Translations under genes and position numbers: made by a program
Assembly (NCBI RefSeq): GCF_030770395.1
Contig: NZ_CP132480.1
Span: 2,309,979-2,373,978 of the forward strand
Reading direction: 5' to 3'
Source: Telluria beijingensis
Lineage (GTDB): Bacteria; Pseudomonadota; Gammaproteobacteria; Burkholderiales; Burkholderiaceae_D
DNA: 64,000 bases
The notes under the pieces: generated by a model
What the model was told of the DNA's origin: nothing
The model's database searches: none
Seen by the model: only the letters and a program-made list of their open reading frames with translations
Shown here: one piece after another, positions 38,202 to 45,463 of the stretch
Layout: each line of letters starts with the position of its first letter
How positions within the stretch are numbered: the first letter of the stretch is position 1

Positions 38202-40844
38202 ATGAACGACGACAGCACACAGCGGTGGAGCGGGCGCTACCTGGGCGTCGCGCATCGTTTCATCCCGGCCGCGCTGCAGCAGGATGCCGCGCAGACCGCG
38301 CGCGCCGGCAATGTGGTCAACGCGGCGGTCATGGCCGGCACCGCCGGACCGCTGTACGCGCTTGCCTACTGGCTGCTGGGCCTGGAAACGGCCGCGGTCG
38401 AGATCCTGCTGTGCTGCGCCGTGATGCTGTCGGCCCCGCCCGTGCTGCGCCTGACCGGCAGCGTGGTGGCGGCGCGCGAAGTCTTCCTGTGCGCGCTATT
38501 CTTCAATTTCAGCTGGCTCAGCTGGCATCTGGGCGGCATCGTCTCGCCCACCGTCAGCTGGCTGATCACGGGGCCGGTAGTGGCCATGTTCCTCGGCGGG
38601 AAGCACTGCGCCGGCTTCTGGCTGGCCATGAGCTGCGCCAGCGCGACCCTGATCTACCTGCTGGAAGCGATTGGCCTGGCCCAGCCGCTGGCGCCGCGGG
38701 CCGACATGCCGCTGCTGCACCTGGTGTGCGACCTTGGCCTCTACGTCGTGGTGCTGGTGTTCGTGCTGCTGTTCGAGCTGACCAAGAACGAAGGTTTTTC
38801 GCGCCTGCGCCAGGCGCTGTCCACGATCAACGAGCTGGCGATCCGCGACGAGCTGACCGGCATCCACAACCGCCGCTTCCTGCTCGACCTGGTGGAAAAG
38901 GAAAAGGAACGCGCCGACCGCCACGGCAGCGAGTTCTGCCTGTGCCTGTTCGACATCGACTTCTTCAAGCGCATCAACGATACCTATGGCCATGCTGCCG
39001 GCGACGCCGTGCTGCGCGCCTTCGCCCAGTCGGTCCAGGGCCAGTTGCGCACGCTCGACGCCTTCGGGCGCTACGGCGGCGAGGAGTTCCTGCTGATGCT
39101 GCCCGAGACGCCGGCCGCCAGCGCGATCGCGCTGGCCGAACGGGCGCGCGGCGTGGTCGAGGGCCTGCGCTGCCTCGATGGCGAGCGGGCGATCACGCTG
39201 ACGGTGTCGGTCGGCGTGGCCGAGTACCGGCTGGGCGAGAAGGTGGCGCACACCATCGTGCGCGCCGACCAGGCCCTGTACCTGGCCAAGGCGGGCGGGC
39301 GCAACCGGGTGCTGTGCCATGGCGAGGACGGACCGGCCGAAGTCGCGGCGGCGCCGGCCGCGCCGGAGGGCGGGGCGGTGGCGGTCCTGCGCGCGCCGCC
39401 CGAGGGCGCCGAAGGCCACGGACGCGACCAGTTGACGGGCCTGCTGAACCGGCGCCTGCTGCGCGACCGCCTGCGCCATGCGATGGACCGCGCCCGTCGC
39501 AACGGCCGTCTGGTGGCGCTGCTGCTGTTGAACATCAACCGCTTCAAGGAGATCAACGACGCCCTCGGCTACGAGGCCGGGGACGCGCTGCTGCACCAGG
39601 CCGGCCATGCGGTCCGGCGCTGCCTGCGCGACTGCGACACGGTGGCGCGCTGGGGCGGCGACGAATTCGTGGCCCTGCTCGAAGACCTGGGCAGCCAGGC
39701 CGATGCCCAGCTGGTGGCCGACAAGATCCTGGACCGCTTCACGGCGCCGCTGACGGTCGCCGGGCGCGATTGCTACGTCACCCTGGCGGTCGGCATCGCG
39801 CTGTACCCGGCTGCCGGCTGCGACGCCGACGCGCTGCTCAAGCGGGCCGACGTCGCCATGCGCAGCGCCAAGGGCTGGGGCCAGAACATCGTGCGCGTAT
39901 ATGCGGTCAATGGCGCCGCCCCAGCCGCCCTCGGGGCCGAAGCCGGAGCCGGAGCCGGAGCCGGAGCAGCCGCGGCGCTGCCGCCGCAGAGCGAGCGCCT
40001 GGCGCTGAAGAACGGCTTGCGCGACGCGCTGGCCCAGGGCCAGCTGTTCATCGAGTACCAGCCGCAGGTCGAACTGCGCGAGCGGCGCGTGATCGGGGTC
40101 GAGGCGCTGCTGCGCTGGCGCCATCCGCTGTACGGCCGGATCGAGCCGGGCCGCTTCATCCCGCTGGCCGAAGAGACGGGAATGATCGTCCCGATCGGCG
40201 AATGGGTGCTGCGCTGCGCCTGCCTGCAGAACCGCGCCTGGCGCGCCGCCGGCCTGCCGGAGATCAAGACCGCGGTCAACCTGTCGGCGCGCCAGCTGCG
40301 CGAGCCGGGGCTGGCCGTGCGCGTGATCGATATCCTGGCACAGACCGGGATGCCGCCGGCCTGCCTCGACCTCGAGATCACCGAAGGCATCCTGATCGAA
40401 GACCTGGCCGCCAACTGCGCCGTCATCAGCCAGCTGCGGCGGGCCGGCGTGCTGGTCTCGATCGACGATTTCGGGACCGGCTATTCGAGCCTGAACTACC
40501 TGTGCGAGCTGCCGGTGGACATCCTCAAGATGGATGGCCTGTTCGTGCGCCGCCTGGGGGCGGCCAGCGGCCGCGCGCGCGCCTACGCGGTCGCCGACAG
40601 CATCGTGGCGATGGCCCATCGCCTGGGCCTCTCCGTGATCGCCGAATCCGTCGAGACCGCGGAGCAGCTGGGCGACCTGTGCGCGATGGGCGTCGATGCC
40701 GCCCAGGGTTACCTGTTCGACCGGCCACTGGCGCCCGAACAGGTGGCGGCGCTGCTGGCGCGCCAGGCGCGCGAGTGCGCGGAGGCGCCGCTGCCGCCGC
40801 CCCGCATCCTTGAATCCGTCAATGGAGGACGCCGTGCAGAATGA
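38202..40844 (+). CDS. GGDEF-GGDEF-EAL c-di-GMP signalling membrane protein
   Basis: An 880-residue protein. Six or so membrane helices (residues about 45-200) precede a GGDEF domain with FGRYGGEEF, a second with ARWGGDEF and an EAL domain (GVEALLRWRHP, DDFGTGYSSLNY). Both GGDEF domains have an RxxD inhibitory site five residues upstream (RTLD and RDCD). It could both make and break c-di-GMP. A Gly-Ala repeat links the second GGDEF to the EAL domain. ATG at 38202 follows GGGAA; a GTG at 38160 is possible. The last codons overlap the next gene's start. Confidence 0.88.
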   Translation: MNDDSTQRWSGRYLGVAHRFIPAALQQDAAQTARAGNVVNAAVMAGTAGPLYALAYWLLGLETAAVEILLCCAVMLSAPPVLRLTGSVVAAREVFLCALFFNFSWLSWHLGGIVSPTVSWLITGPVVAMFLGGKHCAGFWLAMSCASATLIYLLEAIGLAQPLAPRADMPLLHLVCDLGLYVVVLVFVLLFELTKNEGFSRLRQALSTINELAIRDELTGIHNRRFLLDLVEKEKERADRHGSEFCLCLFDIDFFKRINDTYGHAAGDAVLRAFAQSVQGQLRTLDAFGRYGGEEFLLMLPETPAASAIALAERARGVVEGLRCLDGERAITLTVSVGVAEYRLGEKVAHTIVRADQALYLAKAGGRNRVLCHGEDGPAEVAAAPAAPEGGAVAVLRAPPEGAEGHGRDQLTGLLNRRLLRDRLRHAMDRARRNGRLVALLLLNINRFKEINDALGYEAGDALLHQAGHAVRRCLRDCDTVARWGGDEFVALLEDLGSQADAQLVADKILDRFTAPLTVAGRDCYVTLAVGIALYPAAGCDADALLKRADVAMRSAKGWGQNIVRVYAVNGAAPAALGAEAGAGAGAGAAAALPPQSERLALKNGLRDALAQGQLFIEYQPQVELRERRVIGVEALLRWRHPLYGRIEPGRFIPLAEETGMIVPIGEWVLRCACLQNRAWRAAGLPEIKTAVNLSARQLREPGLAVRVIDILAQTGMPPACLDLEITEGILIEDLAANCAVISQLRRAGVLVSIDDFGTGYSSLNYLCELPVDILKMDGLFVRRLGAASGRARAYAVADSIVAMAHRLGLSVIAESVETAEQLGDLCAMGVDAAQGYLFDRPLAPEQVAALLARQARECAEAPLPPPRILESVNGGRRAE
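39938..39970 (+). repeat. Short tandem GGAGCC repeat inside the GGDEF-EAL gene
   Basis: Four to five copies of the hexamer GGAGCC encode an Ala-Gly run that serves as interdomain linker before the EAL domain. The copy number may vary between strains by slippage. Confidence 0.6.
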
Positions 40845-42195
40845 ACCGATTCCGTTCGACCCCGCGCGCGATCCGGCGACGCTGGGCGCCTCGGGCGCCC
40901 TGGACGGCAATGTCGCCCTGTATGCCCAGCCGCGCGGGCCCGACCTGCTGCGCCGCGGCGGCGCGCTCGACGCCTGGGTCCAGCTGCGCGCGCGCCATGG
41001 CGTGTGGCCTTATGGGCGGGTGCTGGAAGGGCCGCCCGGGCCGCTGGCCAGCGTGGCCGCCGACGGCGAGGCGCCTGCGCGCGGCATCAACTTCGCTTCC
41101 CAGGATTATCTGTCGCTGGCGGCCCATCCGGAGGTGCACGAGGCGGCCCGGCGCGCGCTGCACGATGCCGGGCCGCACAGCGCCGGCTCGGCCGTCCTGC
41201 TGGGCACGAGCCGCTATGCGCGGGCGCTGGAACAGGCACTGGGCGAGCTGCTGGGCCTGGACCAGCTGGTGCTGTTCCCGACCGGCTGGGCGGCGGCCTT
41301 CGGCGCCATCACGGCCCTGGTGCACGCGCACGACCACGTGGTGATCGACGCCCTGGCCCATGCGTCGCTGCGCCAGGGCGCGGCCTGCGCCACCCGCAAC
41401 GTGCTGGTGCACCGCCACCTCGATTGCGACCACGTGCGCGAGCTGCTGGCGCGGATCCGCGCGAGCGACGCCGTCAACGCGATCCTGGTGGTGACCGAGG
41501 GCCTGTTCAGCATGGATGCGGACAGTCCCGACCTGCCGCTGCTGCAGCACCTGTGCCGCGAGTACGGCGCGACCCTGCTGGTCGACGTCGCCCACGACCT
41601 GGGCGCGCTGGGGCCGGGCGGCGGCGGGGTGGTGGCCAGCCAGCGCATGCTGGGCAAGGCCGACATCGTGATGGGCAGCTTTTCCAAGACCTTCGCCACC
41701 AACGGCGGCTTCGTCGCCTGCGCCCAGCCGGCGGCGCGGCGCCGCCTGCAGCTGTACGCCGGGCCGCACATGTTCTCGAACGCGCTGTCGCCGATGCAGG
41801 CAGCGGTGGCCCTGGCGAGCCTGCGCATCGCCGCCTCGAACGAGGGCGACGGCCTGCGCGCCGACCTGCTGCGCAACGCGGTCGAGCTGCGCGCCTTGCT
41901 CGGCTGTTCCGGCCTGCATTGCCTGGGCGGTCCGTCGCCGATCGTGCCGGTATGGACCGGTTCGGAGGCCGCGGCGCGGGTGGCGGGCATGCTGCTGGCG
42001 CGCGACGCCGTGTTCGTCAACCCGGTCGAGTTTCCCGGCGTGCCGCTCGGCGCGGCCCGGCTGCGGCTGCAGCTGATGGCCCAGCATGCGCCGGCCCAGT
42101 TGCGGCGCGGGGCCAGCCTGGTGGCCAATGCCTGCAATCGCGCCGGCGCCGGCCGTCCGACCCACCGGCCCGGCCAGGAGCGCTATCGTGGCTGA
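40834..42195 (+). CDS. AONS-like alpha-oxoamine synthase (BioF/CqsA-type PLP enzyme)
   Basis: A 453-residue fold-type I PLP enzyme of the alpha-oxoamine synthase group, which condenses an amino acid with an acyl thioester and releases CO2. It has INFASQDYLSLAAHPEV, the GSAVLLGTSRYARALE block and the PLP lysine in GSFSKTFATNGGF. GTG at 40834 is preferred because GGAGGA lies 4 bp upstream; an ATG at 40822 has no such site. It overlaps the end of the GGDEF-EAL gene and its own stop overlaps the FAAL gene. With that ligase nearby, a long-chain alpha-aminoketone or hydroxyketone product is plausible, and biotin synthesis is less likely. Confidence 0.8.
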   Translation: MQNEPIPFDPARDPATLGASGALDGNVALYAQPRGPDLLRRGGALDAWVQLRARHGVWPYGRVLEGPPGPLASVAADGEAPARGINFASQDYLSLAAHPEVHEAARRALHDAGPHSAGSAVLLGTSRYARALEQALGELLGLDQLVLFPTGWAAAFGAITALVHAHDHVVIDALAHASLRQGAACATRNVLVHRHLDCDHVRELLARIRASDAVNAILVVTEGLFSMDADSPDLPLLQHLCREYGATLLVDVAHDLGALGPGGGGVVASQRMLGKADIVMGSFSKTFATNGGFVACAQPAARRRLQLYAGPHMFSNALSPMQAAVALASLRIAASNEGDGLRADLLRNAVELRALLGCSGLHCLGGPSPIVPVWTGSEAAARVAGMLLARDAVFVNPVEFPGVPLGAARLRLQLMAQHAPAQLRRGASLVANACNRAGAGRPTHRPGQERYRG

Positions 42196-45100
42196 GAGCG
42201 AGCCGCTGCAGGCGGCGTTCGTCGTCCGGCAGCTGGAACGCCACGCGCGCGCGGCGCCGGCGCGCATCGCCTTCACCTTCGTGCGCGAGGACGGGCGCGC
42301 GGAATCGCTCGGCTTCGGCGAGCTGGCCGCGCGCGTCGATGCGCTGGCCGGCGTGCTGGCGCGGGCGGCGGCGCCGGGCGAGCGCGCGCTGCTGCTGTAT
42401 CCGCCCGGCCTGGCCTTCGTGACCGCCTTCTTCGCCTGCCTGCGCGCCGGCCTGGTGGCGGTGCCGGCGCCGCTGCCGCGCCGCCATGGCAGCGAACAGC
42501 ACCTGCGCGCGCTGCTGGTCGACGCCGATCCGGCGCTGGCCCTGGCCACGCGCGAGGCGGCGCCCGCCCTGGCGCCGGCGCTGGCGGGCGGGCGCACCCA
42601 CCTGCTGTGCACCGATGCGGCCGACGTCGACCTGGCGCCGTTGTCCGCGCCGTTGCCCGCGCCATTGCCTGCGGTCGAGGCCGACGCGCTGGCCTTCATC
42701 CAGTACACCTCCGGCTCCACCATAGCGCCGCGCGGGGTCGAGGTCGGCCACGCCAGCCTGGCCGCCAACGTCGCGATGATCCGCGCCGCCTTCGGCTTCG
42801 ACGCCGACAGCGTGATGGTGAGCTGGCTGCCGCCGTTCCACGACATGGGGCTGGTGGGCAGCATCGTCGTGCCCGTCAGCGTGGGCTTTCGCTCGGTGCT
42901 GATGGCGCCCGCGACTTTCCTGCGCCAGCCGCTGCGCTGGCTGGAAGCGATCGACGCCTATCGCGCCACCTGCGCCGGCGCGCCCGATTTCGCCTGGGAC
43001 CTGTGCGCGCGCCGCGTCACGCAGCGAGATAAAGCCCGGCTCGACCTGTCCTGCCTGACGGTGGCCTACAACGGCGCCGAGCCGGTGCGCGCGGCCACCG
43101 TGCGCCGCGTGTTTGCGGCGTTCGCCGAATGCGGGCTCAAGCCCGGCGCGATCTTCCCGTGCTACGGCCTGGCCGAGCACACCCTGCTGGCGGCCGGCGG
43201 CCCGCGCGGGCAGGCGCCGCGCACCCTCGCCATCAGCCAGTCGCGGCTCGAGGCGGGCCAGGTGCGCGAGGCCGACCGCAGTGACCCCGATGCGCGCGAA
43301 CTGGTGAGCTGCGGGCCGCCGGCGCCGGGCGTCGACCTGCTGGCGGTCGATCCGGACAGCGCCCGCCCGGCGGGGGCGGGGCGGGTCGGCGAGATCTGGC
43401 TGGCCGGCGCCGCGGTGGCGCGCGGCTACCGCAATGCGCCGGCGGCGGCGCAAGCCTGTTTCGAGGCGCGCCTGGCGGATGGCGCCGGGCCGTGGTTGCG
43501 CACCGGCGACCTGGGTTTCGTGCGCGACGGCGAGCTATATATTACCGGGCGCCTGAAGGACCTGGTGATCGTCAATGGCCGCAACCTCTATCCGCAGGAC
43601 GTCGAGATGCTGGTGGAAGAGGTGGCCGGCTTCGTGGAGCCGAACCGCTGCGCGGTGTTCGGCGTCGACGATGGCGGCCAGGAGCGGCTGGCGATCGTGA
43701 TCGAGGCCGACCGGGCCCTGGTGCGCCTCGCGCGCCGCGGCCAGGCGGACGGCGCCTGCCTGGCCCGGCTCGACGCGCTGGCCCAGCGCATCCGCAGCGC
43801 GGTCGCCAGCCGCTTCGGCACCACGGTCGCGCTGGTGGTGCTGGTGCGTCCCGGGACCTTTCCGCGCACCAGCAGCGGCAAGGTGCAGCGCGCGCTGTGC
43901 CGGGCGCGCAATGCGCGCGGCGAACTGGACGTGGTGTACGCGGCCCGCGAGCTGCATCCGCGCCGCCGCAGCAGCGACGGGCGCGAACCGTCCGCCGCCG
44001 AGGACAGCCGGCGCACGGCGCACGCGATGCGCGACTGGCTGCGGGGCTGGGCGCCGCGCCGGCTCGACTCGCGCCTGATGGACGAGCGCCGCACGATGCC
44101 GCCGCACGTCCTGCTCGACCTGGGCAATCACGGCTTCCTGGGCATGCAGGCGCCGCTCGCGCTGGGCGGCAAGGCCTTGTGCACCGTCGACCTGCTGGGT
44201 CTGATGGAGCAGTTGGCCGCGATCGACCTGACCCTGGCCACGGCGGTCGGCGTGCACAACGGCCTGGGCCTGCGGCCGCTGCTGCGCTTCGCGCCGGAGC
44301 GCCTGCGCGCGGCGGTGGCGCCGCACCTGGCCGGCGGGCGCCAGCTGGCCGCCTTCGCGCTGACCGAACCGGCGGCCGGCGCCAATCCGCTGGCGATGCG
44401 CACCCGCGCCCAGCGCTGCCCCGGCGGCTGGCGCCTGAACGGCGACAAGCACCTGATCGGCCTGGCCAACTGGGCCGGCTGGATCACGGTGGTGGCGCGC
44501 GCGCTCGACGCAGAGGGCACCGCGTTGGGCACGGTGGCGCTGCTGCTGCCGGACGACGCGCCCGGCCTGCGCCAGGAAGCCGAGGCGCTGACCATGGGCA
44601 TGCGCGCCATGGTCCAGAACGCGCTGCGCTTCGACGACGTGTTCGTGCCCGACACCCACGTGCTGGGCCAGCCGGGCGCCGGGATGGAGGTGGCGCGCGA
44701 CGCGATGGCCTTTGCCCGGCTCGGCATCGGCGCGCTGTGCGTGGGCGGCATGAAGCGTTGCGCCCAGCTGATGCTGCGCTACGCCAGCCGGCGCGAGGTG
44801 GCGGGCGGGCGCCTGCTCGACCACCCGGTGACGCTGGCGCGCCTGGACGAGCTGACCGGCGCGATCGCCGCGCTCGAGACGCTGGTGCTGGCGCTGGGCG
44901 CGCACGACGATCGCGGCGGCAGCGACGGCGGCCTGCCGCAGGAAGCCTGCATGGCCTGCAAGTGCGTGGCCTCGGAACTGCTGTGGGAGGCGGCGGACAT
45001 GGCGATGCAGCTGCTGGGCGGACGCGGCTACCTGGAGCCGAACCTGATTCCGCTCCTGATGCGCGACGCGCGCGTGATGCGCATCCTGGAAGGACCGACC

Positions 45101-45463
45101 GAGGCGCTGTACGTGCATCTCGGCGCCGGCGCGCTGGACGGCGGCTGCCTGGCCTTCGCGGCCGAGGTGCTGGACACCCCGGGCGCGCGCGACGCGGTGC
45201 GGCAGGCGCGCGCGGCGCTGGTCGAGGCCGGGACGGCCTGCCCGAGCTATGCCGCTGGCGAGCTGTGCGCCTGGACCCTGCTGGTGGCGGCCTGCGGCGA
45301 CGGCCCGGCCGCCCTCTGGGCGCGGCGCCGCTGGTCGGTAACCCTGTCCACCATTCCGGTGCATCTCACTCTGACCCTAGTTAATGGGGCGGTGGGGTTA
45401 GGTTGTGGTGGCTTCGATGCGGCGGGCGAGGTCGGGGCGGGTGGGGCGCAGGGCTTCGGTTAG
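42188..45463 (+). CDS. Fatty acyl-AMP ligase / acyl-CoA dehydrogenase fusion, 3' end apparently truncated
   Basis: A 1091-residue fusion. Residues 1-590 are an adenylating enzyme of the FAAL type: FIQYTSGSTIAPRGV, NGAEPVR, CYGLAEHTLLAAGG, LRTGDLGF. Residues 614-1040 are an acyl-CoA dehydrogenase: FALTEPAAGANP and LLGGRGYLEPN. The GTG start at 42188 follows AGGAG and overlaps the AONS stop by 8 bp. After about residue 1050 the sequence loses family likeness, becomes Gly-rich and ends only inside cphA on the other strand (66-bp overlap). No carrier-protein domain, expected for a FAAL partner, is seen. It would activate a fatty acid and introduce a double bond. Confidence 0.8.
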   Translation: MAESEPLQAAFVVRQLERHARAAPARIAFTFVREDGRAESLGFGELAARVDALAGVLARAAAPGERALLLYPPGLAFVTAFFACLRAGLVAVPAPLPRRHGSEQHLRALLVDADPALALATREAAPALAPALAGGRTHLLCTDAADVDLAPLSAPLPAPLPAVEADALAFIQYTSGSTIAPRGVEVGHASLAANVAMIRAAFGFDADSVMVSWLPPFHDMGLVGSIVVPVSVGFRSVLMAPATFLRQPLRWLEAIDAYRATCAGAPDFAWDLCARRVTQRDKARLDLSCLTVAYNGAEPVRAATVRRVFAAFAECGLKPGAIFPCYGLAEHTLLAAGGPRGQAPRTLAISQSRLEAGQVREADRSDPDARELVSCGPPAPGVDLLAVDPDSARPAGAGRVGEIWLAGAAVARGYRNAPAAAQACFEARLADGAGPWLRTGDLGFVRDGELYITGRLKDLVIVNGRNLYPQDVEMLVEEVAGFVEPNRCAVFGVDDGGQERLAIVIEADRALVRLARRGQADGACLARLDALAQRIRSAVASRFGTTVALVVLVRPGTFPRTSSGKVQRALCRARNARGELDVVYAARELHPRRRSSDGREPSAAEDSRRTAHAMRDWLRGWAPRRLDSRLMDERRTMPPHVLLDLGNHGFLGMQAPLALGGKALCTVDLLGLMEQLAAIDLTLATAVGVHNGLGLRPLLRFAPERLRAAVAPHLAGGRQLAAFALTEPAAGANPLAMRTRAQRCPGGWRLNGDKHLIGLANWAGWITVVARALDAEGTALGTVALLLPDDAPGLRQEAEALTMGMRAMVQNALRFDDVFVPDTHVLGQPGAGMEVARDAMAFARLGIGALCVGGMKRCAQLMLRYASRREVAGGRLLDHPVTLARLDELTGAIAALETLVLALGAHDDRGGSDGGLPQEACMACKCVASELLWEAADMAMQLLGGRGYLEPNLIPLLMRDARVMRILEGPTEALYVHLGAGALDGGCLAFAAEVLDTPGARDAVRQARAALVEAGTACPSYAAGELCAWTLLVAACGDGPAALWARRRWSVTLSTIPVHLTLTLVNGAVGLGCGGFDAAGEVGAGGAQGFG
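45338..45397. other. Scar between the FAAL-ACAD gene and cphA
   Basis: About 60 bp that belong to neither gene family. Read on the minus strand it contains GGGTCAGAGTGAG and a CCGGAATGG stretch followed by GGACAGGG, which look like fragments of insertion-sequence or RAYT element ends. It may mark where a deletion removed the rest of the FAAL-ACAD locus. The mobile-element origin is a guess from memory. Confidence 0.35.

Noticed and set aside
38156..40813. 885-codon frame overlapping the GGDEF-EAL gene on the same strand
   Set aside because: Frame-shifted reading of the same DNA, rich in Arg, Pro and Gly and lacking the GGDEF and EAL motifs found in the other frame.
40834..42195. Assignment of the AONS-like gene as bioF
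   Set aside because: No other biotin genes are nearby, it is coupled to a FAAL-ACAD fusion, and the PLP-lysine region differs from typical BioF.
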